Source: Heterotrichella gracilis (Eukaryota; Sar; Xanthophyceae; Tribonematales; Xanthonemataceae). Taken from it: a stretch of DNA of 64,000 nucleotides. The notes beneath the pieces were generated by a model. The model did no database searches. It was not told where the DNA came from and saw only the letters and a program-made list of their open reading frames with translations. Below are positions 25,729-36,772 of the stretch, one piece after another (within the stretch, counting starts at the first letter, position 1; each line of letters starts with the position of its first letter). The DNA is taken from positions 1-64,000 of the forward strand of contig JAULBX010014759.1 in the NCBI GenBank assembly GCA_032358255.1, in the 5' to 3' direction. A program made the position numbers and the translations under genes.

Positions 25729-28700
25729 TCACTTTGCCATTGCCCGCAGCCTCTCCTGGCGCTGGTGCTCCATGGCCCTCGTGGCGCGCCACCTGTCACC
25801 GCTCAAGCCAACCTCCCCATGGCTCACAGCTACCAGCCGGGCAAGCTGCACGGGGGGAAGCGTGCGAGTCAGTATGGATGGAATAATTTTGAAGCCATTA
25901 TTTTAAACTGTTGCAGTCCTGTGTTGGTGCGTACTGTGTAAGCTTAATTGATTTTTCCTTTTGTTCTCCCTTGCCTAGACAGAAAGGAAATGGGACAGGG
26001 TCACCAGCTACAGGAACTGGACCCCAGGTCGTCACTTACATCAAACACCAGCCAGGCCAGCCACCACCAGCCACACGTGAAACTACAGGACTGGACCCCA
26101 GCCATCAATCGCAGCAAAAGTCCTAGCCAGGGCACTCACCGACAACCACACGAGGAACTACAGGACCGGATCCCAGGTCCTCATTGGCATCAAAATCCCT
26201 AGCTAGGGCACTCACCGACAGCCACACATGGAAGGTGGAGAGGTCCAGGGCCCGATCCTCCTGCCGCGCAGCCACCATGTCCGCCTCAACCTCCTTCGCC
26301 ATCCCCGCACCAATCGCGCACTCCAGCTGGCGCACACCCGCCAAATAGGCCCTCAGGGGGCCCAAATCCCGCCCCCCCAACACCGCCCGCATTTGCTCCG
26401 GGGTGGGCAGGGGCCCCGCGGGGCACAAGGGGAGCGACACGTCCACCCCCGTTTTGATCAGGGAGTGACCGGTGGAGAAGAGTGTGACGGGGAGGTCGGT
26501 GTGCACAGGGAGGTTGTAGTACTCAAAGTTGTACTCCAGGCGCTTGAGCTCCATCAGACCATGCAGGGCCTGGGAAGGGGATAGAGGATGTGAATGGTGA
26601 TTTAAAAGGAGAGGCACATATGTTGTTGCAAGCTTTAAAATTGATGTGCCACAATGACATGGTATGGCAAGGGGGAGGGTGTGGTATTCGAAGCTGTACT
26701 CCAGGCGCTTGAGCTCCTTGATAGGAGGGGAGAGCCAGTCATGTGGTTGTATTCCCATCTGTCCAAACCCTCCTGAATCCCCACCCAATCCTAAGCCACG
26801 TTGCCCATCCCACCCTCAAACCCTCCTGAATCCCCACCCAAATCCTAAGCCCTGTTCCCCAATCTAACCCCAAAAACCCACCTTTAAGTTTGCAATTCCC
26901 GTCTCTTGTAGCTGCCCCGCCTCCAAGACAGTCTCATCCACCAGCAGCTGCGTGCCACTTGGCAGCTGCAGGGCGCCGCTGACCAGGCGGTTGGTGGTGT
27001 AGTCCCGGCGGGGGGTCCAGGGGGAGGAATTCACCTGGGAGAAACAAGGGGAGGAAATGGGCATGTGCGTGAAGCCCTCTCAAGGGGCCTGTTCCCTTGT
27101 TGCTTTTGTTTTCTAAGAATTCTGTTGGTACCTCCTTGTTAGTTATCCAACTCCCCTGCTGGCAAGCCATGCTGGCCATTCGTGGCACATGCTTGCTTGT
27201 CAACTGGCATCATCATGCGGACATGAGACAGCATTCTGCCCATGGCAGCCAGATGAGCATGCCTGGGTAAGCCTCACCAAGCAGATGCCATCTCCTCCCA
27301 TTTCAAACAGCGGAGGTTATCCGCTCCATCAAATTCCCCCTTACCTTGAGCAGCACATGCATCCTCATCAAGTACATAACCATATGGATCTAGTAGAAAA
27401 TGAATACCATAAAATAACCGTCCAAAACCAACAGGGGAGGATTTCCGCTCCACCTTATCCTAAGAGGGCCCCTTACCTTGTGTAGCGTGAGTGGCAGTGC
27501 CTGGCAGCGAGGCACCAGCTCACCCAGGGTGAGCGCTGCAGCGGAAACAAACGGGGACAGACCATCGGCTGCACCTGTGGTGGCGGCTGTGGTGGCGGCT
27601 GTGGCTGTGGCTGTGGCTGTGGCTGTGGCTGTGGTTGCGTCAGGGCAGCCAATGATGTTGAGGGAAAGGAGGCCCAGGACGGCTTGGTCAACCCTAGTGT
27701 AAACCCTACAGACCACCAGGAAGGGGTTCAGGCATGGCAAATACACCTGCGCCTGTACCTGGTACGTAGCTGCCAGTGCACAAGCCCTCACCCCTCACCC
27801 CTGACACAACAAAAACCCTGACCCTGAATCAAATAGAAAAAACCCAACCTGGCCACACCATAAATAACCAAAAACCTATGCAGCCTGTCATTGAAAAGGC
27901 CAGCTGCTCAAAGAGGGTGGCGTTACCGACCAGTCCACTATGGCCCTAACACAAAACCTAGCAAAACCTAGCCTCACCTGGACACCATCTGCAGCAGCAG
28001 GTACTCAGCCGCCAGCCCATCGCCGCCCAGCAGGGTTTTCAAAACCTGGAGCGTGGCCTCGCGCAGCCCCGGGATTTGGTCTGGGGACGGTGTGGGGAGC
28101 GCAGAGGGTGGAAGGACGTTTTCTACTTTTGTGGCCACCAGGGCGTGTAGCCGGGGTACCTGCGTGTGGGGGGGGAAGGACATAAACAGTTGTGTGACAT
28201 TTTTGTTTTATTCCTGCTCCTTTATGGCAATTCCGGCCATCCTGGGGCCGCCAAAACCCCAGCACCCTGCATCACCACACCCAAAACCCTAGCACTCTGC
28301 TGCACCGCTCCCAAAATCCTAGCGCATCGCTGCACCACACCCAAAACCCTAGCGCCGCGCCGCACCACACCCCCAAAACCCTGACGTCACGCTGCACCAC
28401 AGCCAAAACCCTAGCCCTCCGCTGCGCCACACCCAAAACCCTACTGCTGGAGTGCACCACAGTCCTCAAAGTTATCGCCTCGCTTGTGAGTGGTCCCGAA
28501 ATCCCCTACCTAACCAACACACTGATGTATCACTACCCTAAGGTTTCTCATTACTAGTGCATCAATACCCTAGGGTTCCTCACCTTGCTGGTGGGTGGCC
28601 GTGCAGCCATCTGCTTCTTAACAAATGACTGGTGCTTCAAGGGGTACACAAATCCTGGTCAAACCCAACATTCCCGCCACCCTGCACCCCCCCCCAAAAC

Positions 28701-31645
28701 AACCCACCCCTTGCTGCACCACACCCGAAAACCCTAGCGCTGCTCTGCCCTTAGAACCCTAGGGTTCCTCACCTTGCTGGTGGGTGGCCGCGCGGCCATC
28801 TGCTCCTCAACAAAGGACTGGTGGTGCAAGGGGTGCACAAAATCCTGGTCCATTTCGCCATTGGCCCCCACACCCCCCGGGGGTGCGGGAAATGCCAATT
28901 CCGGCGCTCTAGAAAGCACCCCATACACCTCCACAATGTCGTTCAGCTTGAGCTCGATATCGTTATCGTAAACCTGCAGGGTTTGGGTGGGATTTAGGGT
29001 TTCAGCTCAGGGTGCAAAAGAATGATGCCGTATGACTACAACGGTTTGGAATATCAGGTTCTTGGGTCTTAGGGTATAGGGTTACGTTCTTTAAACAGCA
29101 GAGCCACTCCATGACATCATTGAGACATCATTGCCGTATGCCTGGACCAGGATTCCAGGGTCCTGATTGCCAAGCTCGTGCCTTGCTGGCGCAGGATGTG
29201 GCGGTGTACAGTGTAGGGTGTGCAAACCCATGGTCCTCAAGCCTACACCCTACAGGGGGGGTGACCCTACAGGGGGATACAGGGAGACAGGCTACAGGCT
29301 ACAGGCTACACCCAGTGGCGTGGCTATGCAAGCTGAGGACCCCACTGGCTGCAGGGTCCTCATCTTGTAGGGTCCTCCTCAAGCCTACACCCAGTGGCGT
29401 GGCTATCCCTACAGGCTACACCCTGTGTCCCACTGGGCTGCACCCAGTGTTTGGCATGGCACCCATGGGGCTAAGGATTATGAGGTTGTGCGAGGGTACA
29501 GCTCGTCCCCAAGACCCTAACAGGGTCTATCACAGCGCGCCCTGCGGCTCCACACAAGTATGGTAACGAGTTTCTGCATTAGGGTGTGGGGTGTAGGGTA
29601 TCCGAGGGTACTGCTCGTACATAGATCAGCACATCCCCTTCCTGCGCCTCAGGTGCAGGTCCCGCCGCCCCCCCATTGGCCGCGCCACCTGTCGCACTGC
29701 CATTTGCCGCCGATGGCGCGCCGTTTCCCTCCCCTCTGACGAGCTTGCTCCTCTCCCCTGACTGCACCTCTTCCCCTTCCTCCATGGCGTCATTATCCAC
29801 CTTGCTGACCGACATCTCACAGGCATCGGAGGCGTCCTCCCGGCCGCGCTTGGAGGCTCCACCTGGGGCACACCACAAACCCTTGTTGAGGGTTTGACAA
29901 GCAGGCATGATTCATGCGTAGGGTTTGACAAAACAGCCAATCCCTACCAAAGCAGTTGGATCAGAAAAAAAACCGCTGCTTAGGGTATATATGTTACGCG
30001 CATCCAAGCAGCAGAGCCTGTCAGTTGCTTTGCACAGGTTTTCCCTGCCCTCTACCATATCATGGCAACCCTGTACCCACATGTTGAGTATTTAAGTACC
30101 GGACTAGCATGGAATTTGACACGAGAATCACGCTGCGCCACACAGCCCATCGCGCCTGCCAATGACGCCCAACCGCACCACCCCCCCACACACTTTTCTG
30201 ACTTTACAGTGAGATGCGCTCCCACAACCCGCAACACTCCATCAATTGTATCCAACCAGCGCGTGTCCTCTTCCTCTCTTCTCCCCCACCCACCCCCCAC
30301 AGACGTACCTTGCATCCCTGCGTCGCCGTCCTCCCCTTTCCTCCCGCCATACACCATCCCCTGGAACCACCCCGCCTCCCCAGGAACCCTAGTGAGGTAG
30401 TAGGGTTTGCGCTCCCACAGCTGATGATCCGCCCCATCCGGCACGTGCATGTGGACGGCATCTGAGTAGGCGGTGGTGCGCCAGGTGGCGCCCCCTGGTT
30501 GCTCGGTGCGGTATGCGCCAAGGTAGTACTCGGGGTCAAGCATGTCCTGGACCTGCAGGGTTTAGGGGTTGGGTTCAAGAGGGTACAAATCAGGTCTAAG
30601 TGTGTAGGGATTTAGCTTGATTTTGGGAAATGCGTGTAGGGTTGAGTGGTATTTTGGTACATGCACTATCTGCATGTGAGAGCGCGTCTGTGTCAGCGAG
30701 TGTACAGCAATAGGTGTATATATGGCAGTGCCTGTTCTGCACTACGCACTCGCCCGCAACATACCCTAGTTACCTTAGCAATAATAGCAATAAGTACAAC
30801 AAAACTTTATAATAAAATTACATGCGCCACTGTGAGTCAACACACTATGCACAGCGCCGTGTGCCATGCCAAGGGTGGTGGGTGAGCGGGTTGTGCGCCC
30901 GGGTGTGTGTGTGGGTTGCTGTTGAGGGTTTAGGGTTTTGCCTCACCATGCCTCTCAGGCGCACCAGGCCCTCTGGGGGCACCAGGTCCATGTTGTCCAC
31001 ATTGATGCAGGGGACCTGCAACACACCAGAGAATTTAGGGTTTAGGGTCTTGCAGTGTAGGTGTAGTGTAGTGCAGGGCGGAGAGTCCATGCTGAGAGGA
31101 TCTGCAACACAGCAGATGACAACGAGAATAGACGTCAGGCCTGTTCGAGTTCGGGCCTTGGAAGTGAGGTCCTATACGCTGCTATTATGCACCGCTGCAG
31201 GCAGATATTGAGGGGGTGTAAATGGGGGGATGGTGGGATCATAGGTGGTGCATGGGGTAAGTTATATATCAGCATTTAAACGCTTCAGCATGAATGCCTA
31301 AGCTTGCTATGCAGATAATTAAGAGTTAAGTTCATATCACCTTTGTGTAGGTAAACGGCTATGGGTGTAAGAACAGACTATCCGTCTATTCATGAACAGA
31401 CATTTTAGTGACTGGGAGGGTCTAAATCATGTGCTGCTGTAGTATGGGGGCGCAAAGCAGGGTCGTGCTTAACGCAAAGACACGGTTTTCACAAGTGTGT
31501 TTACCTGATCCACGAACTGAGGGTCTTGGAGGAGGGACTTGAACGCATCACGGGCCGAAAACTCGCCCAAGCTTTTGGGGTTGGTGGCCTGGTACTGGGC
31601 GAATAGGCTGTTGATGAGGGCCACTGGGGTTTTGATGGCCTCCAT
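25729..31645 (-). CDS. MCMBP/ETG1: Mini-chromosome maintenance complex-binding protein
   Basis: Ten exons: 31505-31645, 30947-31015, 30309-30552, 29621-29862, 28773-28973, 27978-28159, 27477-27693, 26882-27034, 26216-26569 and 25729-25845. They give 639 residues, close to the human protein (~640). MCMBP binds MCM3-7 and helps load, unload or stabilise the replicative helicase; the plant homologue ETG1 is needed for sister-chromatid cohesion. Family signatures include VRLRGMVQDMLDPEYYLGAY, the LSLNIIGCP segment, RRDYTTNRLVSGALQLP, a VDETVLEAGQL stretch, NLPVHTDLPVTLFSTGHS, and a C-terminal LARLVAVSHGE helix region. Unlike animal homologues, exon 7 carries a long Thr-Ala repeat (27570-27640) after NIIGCPD. 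Introns contain minisatellites and exon shadows. The start at 31645 shares a 563 bp upstream region with PSMB4. Confidence 0.95.
25990..26150 (-). repeat. Shadow copies of the 3' edge of MCMBP exon 9
   Basis: Units with ggcactcaccgac and ccacacg words at about 26040-26150 repeat the exon 9 donor region (real edge 26216) at ~80 bp spacing. A copy of the exon 9 5' edge (ELKRLEYSFEY) is at about 26680-26730. Confidence 0.65.
27570..27640 (-). repeat. Coding GTGGCT hexanucleotide microsatellite in MCMBP
   Basis: About eight imperfect GTGGCT or GTGGCG units in exon 7 encode alternating Thr and Ala. The repeat is in frame and bounded by conserved MCMBP sequence. Confidence 0.85.
28250..28465. repeat. 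~31-33 bp minisatellite in MCMBP intron 5
   Basis: About seven units each contain aaaaccctag and gctgcaccacaccc. A related unit is at about 28700-28745. The core holds a CCCTA telomere-like half. A shadow of the exon 5 3' edge is at about 28570-28650. Confidence 0.85.
29260..29425. repeat. Short tandem repeats in MCMBP intron 4
   Basis: A caggcta microsatellite at about 29290-29311 adjoins two copies of acacccagtggcgtggctat (about 29308-29330 and 29388-29407). Confidence 0.7.
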
Positions 31646-32208
31646 GGCGGATACAAATGCCAGGAGGTGGAGAGAAAGGCGTCACTGGGTAGCGCAGCGT
31701 TGCAGTCTGGCTGTGCGCTGTTGTGTGTTTAAACTTAGTTTCAAACGGCGGTACAGTGAGTCACGAAGGTTGCAGGGCGATTGCGGTTCAACGGCTTCCT
31801 CTGCAACGACCCAGGGACCGTGCGACAGATATACAGGTGTTTCCTGGCGCGTTCAGGAGTGAAGAGCCCCTTGAATCTGGCTGATGCAGGCTACAAATAG
31901 GTGGTCCCCTGCTTTTCAAACTGCGCTGGGCACGGGAGTTTTCCATCCTCGAACGTTCCATTGTTGTTATCCCCCTTGTAATGCATGCATAAACGAAAGC
32001 AGTGCACTCCCTACTCCTCAATAAAACAGCAAGCCACCGTTCCTATACTCCAAAGCTGGTGTGGCAAGATCATAATTGCCTTTAAGTCGCCAAACGGCTT
32101 TGCCTGTGGATACCCCTTTCATGCGCATCATCGCCTGAAACGTTTGTGGCTCCCACCCTTTCCCAGCCAGCTTCACGGCCGTAGCCCTTTTGCAAAACTT
32201 GGGAAGCA
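31646..32208. promoter_or_regulatory. Shared upstream region of MCMBP and PSMB4
   Basis: 563 bp between divergent start codons, so it should contain both promoters. No TATA box or clear motif was identified. Near-E2F words (ggcgcg around 31846, cgccaaac around 32091) do not fully match WTTSSCSS. Confidence 0.5.
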
Positions 32209-35200
32209 ATGTTGCCACGACCCACCTCTCACTCATCAGCCATTGGGCCGGGATGCGCGGGACCATCGCTCGCATTCCCTTCATCCTTCTCCTACGACCA
32301 ACCACCACAGCACAACAGCCATGTCCCCTTGGCGGGAGGGGCAGCCTTCGCAGTGGACCCAGTGGCATCTAAGGGAGGCGACCCTCGTAAACACACGACG
32401 TAAGACACTGTTCCTGTCCTGCTTGTTTTGTATGCGAATTGCATTGTTGGTGGGATGGAGTCACTGTGCAGAGCATCGGTATATTTTGTATGGTGCAGTG
32501 AGTGTCTGAAAGGGTTTTATGGAGTTCATGTATCCCTACGGTACTCCCTGTGAGCCAGTAGAAACCTGTTCGATGGGGATGCTGTCATTGCAAACGAAAC
32601 AAGGTTTCACCCAGGTTATTTTTTATATCCTGTCTGAACGGGTTTTATGCACCTCAGGTATCCCTACGTAACGGGGACCTCCGTGTTGGGAATAACGTAC
32701 CAGGATGGGGTGCTGATTGCCTGCGATACACTTGGTAAGTCTGGCCATTGGCATTGCAGGGGTGCAGACAACAGGGTCCCTTGGTCATACACAGGCTGAC
32801 TGCAAGGGTTTAAAGCGTGTATTGGTTCACTTGGACTCCCTTTCACAATTTTGCATATGTGCCATGGATGTACCGGCGGTTTCTGTTACCTCTGAACTTT
32901 TAAAGAATTTTTCAAAGCTAGCAGTTTGAGCAGTCATTATTGCATGCACGTCCAGATGGGTGCATCAAACCCTCAACAAACCTACGCGAGCCCTTGGCAA
33001 ACCCTCTCCCTGCCCTACCAGGTCTCTATGGTTCCACCAAGCGCTGCAAGTTGGTGGACCGCCCCACTTGAAACCCTCCCAAAGCCCCTCAACCCAAAAC
33101 CCTCGTCAAACCCTCCCCAAACCCCTCTCCCTCATCCCCACAGGCTCCTACGGCTCCACCAAGCGCTACAAGTCGGTTGACCGCATCAAGAAGGTCAACG
33201 ACAGCTGCATCCTGGGCGCCTCGGGCGAGATCTCGGACTTCCAGTTCATCCTCACCCTGCTGGAGGACCTTGCCACCGAGGACTTTTGCATGGATGATGG
33301 CCACAAGATGTCTGCCAAGGAGATCTATGCGTGGCTCACGCGGGTGCTGTACAACCGGAGAACAAAGTATGACCTATTACCCATGATAACCCTATTCCTA
33401 GGCTTTGGAAACGTGTTTAGGGACCCACAGTGTGAAGCATGAAACCCCAAATCCAAAGCCCTCCAGAGGAGTTTTTGCATGGTTTGACGGCACAAGATGT
33501 CTGCCAAGGAGATCTGCGCGTGGCTCACGCGGGTGCTGGACAACCGGAGAACAAAGTATGACCTAGTCCGAAACCCTGAGCATCTGCCTCCTATATCCCC
33601 TGTGTCTTTTGTGTTCTCCCAGACAGGTATCATCCCATGTCTCTACCTTTTCTCCCGTACCTTTTGTTGTTCGTTCGCGGTGTTTGAAACCCTTGGAATG
33701 CCCTCCTATATCCTCTTTTCCTCTGCAGGTTTGACCCCCTGTGGAACTCCCTGGTGGTGGGTGGCTTTGCGGATGGCAAGCCATTCCTGGGGAGCGTGAG
33801 CATGCTGGGGGTGCACTTCACAGACGCACACGTGGCAACAGGTGGGGTGTATGCTGTAGGGTTTTATACTGTAGAAAATAAGGGTTGTAGGGTTTTAGGG
33901 TCGTTCTGGGCAGTGTGTGCATGCTAAGGGTGCGCATCACAGACGCACACGTGGCAACAGGTAGGGTGTACCCTGTAAGGTTTTAGAGTTTCGCCCTGGC
34001 AGTGTGAGCATGCCGGGGGTGAGGCGCGCACGTGGCAACAGGTGTTTAGGTTGTTGGTTTAGGGTTGCCTTGGGGCAGCATGAATGTGCCAACCGACTTG
34101 TGCAAAGCTGCCCCTGACTCTGCAACCCTGATTCCCTGTCACCCCTTTGCAGGCTTTGGCAACGACCTAACACACCCCTTGTCCGTGACAAGCCACCACC
34201 TTGCCCGCCTCCTGCAGGCTTTGGCAAAACTTTAAACCACAAACCCTACAGCTAAATCCCACCTACTCCCCCGCAGGTTTTGGCAACCACCTTGCGCGCC
34301 CCCTGTTCCGCGAGAAGCACCGCCCAGACATGAGCGAGCAGGAGGCAATAGACCTCATGTGCGAGGGGCTCAAGGTGGGGACAAAACCCTAGCAGAACCC
34401 TAAACTGTGCCCTAATCTCAAAACCCAACATGATGAGGAGATAATCGACCTTGGTCCATGCAACGGTCCATGCAACCCTCATCCTTCAAACCTCGCCCCG
34501 AGAAGAGTATGACCAAGGGCATCCTAGCCATTGTGACCAAAACTCTACAAACCCTGATCCTTCTCCCTGCAGGTTTGCTGTTACCGCGACAAAAACAGCA
34601 TTTTAAAGTTTTAATTAACCAAAAATATTAAAACCTAAAACCCCTCCCTGCAGGTTTGCTACTACCGCGACAAGAACAGCATCAACAAGTTCACACTGGC
34701 CAAGGTGACCAAGGACGGGGTCACTATCTCAGATCCCTTCGCACTGGAGACCAAGTGGGACTACAAGGTAATCCTGAATGCCCTGCGCTGGAAAACCCCG
34801 TGATGCTGCAACCCTCAGCACGTGTTGCCCCACTAGATACCCTTTCGAAGGGGGTATGTGTGTCCCGCGTATGTGTCACTTCACTACAACAATCAAAGGA
34901 ATATGTAATCTAATATAATCTAAAATTTAAATATAGAAACTCAATTGAGTGCATGTCACTTTGCTACTGCTATAATGCGCCAGTGCCACGGGTCGTGAAG
35001 ACACCACCACATGGGGTAGCATATGTCCCTCATATTCCATCCATCTGCCATTACCCTGCCCTGCACTCCCAGCCCCAACCCCATTTTACTCCCTGTTGTG
35101 CTACGGCTCTTATTGACTGCAGATCTTTGAGAACCCTAAATACTGACTCTAAACACACAGTACTGAACCTCCATGTTCTGCTGCAGACCTTTGAGAACCC

Positions 35201-35311
35201 AGCGCCCCAGCCCTCAACCCTGAATCCACAACCCTAAAGCAAATATTGACCCTTCCTGTGCTGCTGCAGATTTTTGAGAACCCAGCGCTGAATGCAGTGG
35301 GGACGTGGTAG
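32209..35311 (+). CDS. PSMB4/PBG1: 20S proteasome subunit beta-7 (non-catalytic)
   Basis: Seven exons: 32209-32399, 32658-32734, 33144-33366, 33729-33841, 34277-34374, 34654-34767 and 35270-35311. They give 285 residues with consistent phases. The subunit sits in the beta ring of the 20S core and has no proteolytic Thr. Signatures are YPYVTGTSVLG at the propeptide boundary, GSYGSTKRYKS, LGASGEISDFQ, FDPLWNSLVVGGFADG, DAHVATGFGNHLARP, YYRDKNSINKF and a C-terminal NAVGTW. The N-terminal ~65 residues before YPYVTG are longer than in plants (~25). The frame there was fixed by the phase-2 junction at 32399/32658, but the exact start Met is uncertain. Five introns carry copies of neighbouring exon edges. 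Confidence 0.94.
33015..33062 (+). repeat. Shadow copy of the 5' edge of PSMB4 exon 3
   Basis: Repeats the acceptor and the first codons of exon 3 (LYGSTKRCKLVDR against SYGSTKRYKSVDR), ~115 bp upstream of the real edge at 33144. Confidence 0.8.
33480..33565 (+). repeat. Shadow copy of the 3' edge of PSMB4 exon 3
   Basis: Repeats GHKMSAKEIYAWLTRVLYNRRTK and the GTATGA donor almost perfectly, ~190 bp after the real edge at 33366. If its donor were used, intron sequence would be retained and the product broken. Confidence 0.9.
33905..34235 (+). repeat. PSMB4 intron 4 with shadows of both flanking exons
   Basis: Copies of the exon 4 3' edge (DAHVATG plus donor) are at about 33905-33965 and 33995-34045. 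Copies of the exon 5 acceptor edge (gcaggctttggcaa) are at about 34150-34175 and 34212-34235. The intron is thus built from the two junctions it separates. Confidence 0.85.
34571..34605 (+). repeat. Shadow copy of the 5' edge of PSMB4 exon 6
   Basis: Acceptor plus VCCYRDKNSI, ~80 bp before the real edge at 34654. Confidence 0.85.
35115..35210 (+). repeat. Two shadow copies of the 5' edge of PSMB4 exon 7
   Basis: ctgcagatctttgagaaccc (about 35120-35139) and ctgcagacctttgagaaccc (about 35182-35201) precede the real acceptor at 35270. Both preserve the IFENP or TFENP codons. Confidence 0.85.
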
Positions 35312-36185
35312 GCGTGGCGCTGATGTGGGCTGGGTTGGGACCCGCGGGGTGTGTATGGGAACTGACAATGGGCTGGGCTGGGGATGGGCAACGGGACATG
35401 CTGGGAATCAGAAATGGGCTGGGCTGGGGATCAAAGGCGGCTGTGGCCGGGACCAGTGGGACGGACAAAGCACGGCGGTGGATCCACATTGCGCACCATC
35501 CACCATGGCTGCGCGTTCTGGATCTCAAGGGGTATGAGGTCAGCGGAACATTGCCACAAGATATAAGAACGCTTCAAGCTCGCATATGGCTTACTAGCAT
35601 TCTACACCATGTACTGGCGCTGCTTGTGTGCTGCTGTCATGCAGGGTGGGTGGTATTGTGTGTGCATGCAACATGTGCTGCCCAGCGCTTGGAGTTGGAG
35701 TTGGAGACGCCTGAAGTGCTCACCCTCGGTGCTGTGACAAAATGTGTCAATGACGTACATAGTCTATGCACTGCAAGTTACGGCTCAAAGCCGAGTTTGA
35801 ACTGGTACCTTTTATAGCGGCGACTACTAGGCCTAGGGACTGTCCCATACAATATGACTCTAGAATCTGAGATTCGCACCCTCTGAGGACTTTTGGTGAG
35901 TCATTAAAATCCCTCCTTAGCCTTGAAGGCTTTTGCAATGCATTGCCATTGGAGTTTATCGTGCACCCCACCAACTTCCTGATTCAGAAGCCTTGGTAAC
36001 ATATCAATGGCTTTGCACTGCCATGCATGCATCCATGCTGGCAGCACCTTCAGTAGCCTTGTGGTTCATTGGTTGGCAACTCAGTAGGCTGATTAGTGGG
36101 TATCACATGGCAGCCATGCGGCAAGCATTCCCTTTCAGGAATCGTCTCGTCTCACCCTTCACCTAATTACTTGTGGCTGCATTGA

Positions 36186-36222
36186 ATGATGCAAACTTTG
36201 AATTTCTCAAAGTTTGCATCAT
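36186..36222. repeat. 16 bp perfect inverted repeat, 5-nt loop
   Basis: Arms atgatgcaaactttga (36186-36201) and its exact complement (36207-36222) enclose atttc. The foldback is in A/T-rich intergenic DNA. Confidence 0.85.
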
Positions 36223-36543
36223 GCCATTGTGGTACGCGTTTCAACAGGTGGCTAACACCCACGCCATACCTTGCAGTGCCTGTTGCCAAGCTCAGCAGGC
36301 TTACAGGGATGCGAGCCACCCGCAGCCATTGTGGCAACGTTATTGCGCCAATCTGCGCCAACGACGAATAATTATTACAGATGTACTTGCACTCCAAAGT
36401 CGTGGCCAGCAAGGGAGACCCTCAATTTTTTTACAACCCCATCCCCATGATCAGATTGACTTATCCAGGCCTTAGGCTAAGGAAATGGGCCAATGTAATG
36501 GACTGCGCCCTCAATCCCCGTCCTTAAAGCTCCCAAAGATATA

Positions 36544-36622
36544 GGTTACCCTTGTTTCCAGCTTGTGTGCAAGAATATAAAACCGTAATATTCTTGCACA
36601 CAAGCTGGAAACAAGGGTAACC
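36544..36622. repeat. 35 bp perfect inverted repeat, 9-nt loop
   Basis: Left arm 36544-36578 begins ggttacccttgtttcc; right arm 36588-36622 is its exact reverse complement; the loop is aaaaccgta. It lies ~150 bp past the VPS3 stop, probably in the VPS3 3' UTR or just beyond. The RNA would be a long perfect hairpin, like small-RNA precursors of green algae. It could equally be a recent inverted duplication. Confidence 0.9.
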
Positions 36623-36772
36623 CCGCTCAGACAGAAAAAAACAAGAAAAGCGCCAGCAAATGATACACATTCTTACCCACCCATCCACAACACCACCCAG
36701 CCCAAGAAAACCCATTGGCCCCCCACTCCCACCCCGCACCCACCTACCGCCCCGCTCCCGCGGCAGGGGGTG

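Larger units (their letters stand above)
35312..36772. other. Convergent intergenic region PSMB4 / VPS3 with two hairpins
   Basis: No supported gene. It contains the 3' flanks of both genes, TGTAA candidates (plus strand 36494-36498; minus strand 36431-36435), and perfect inverted repeats at 36186-36222 and 36544-36622. Confidence 0.55.
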
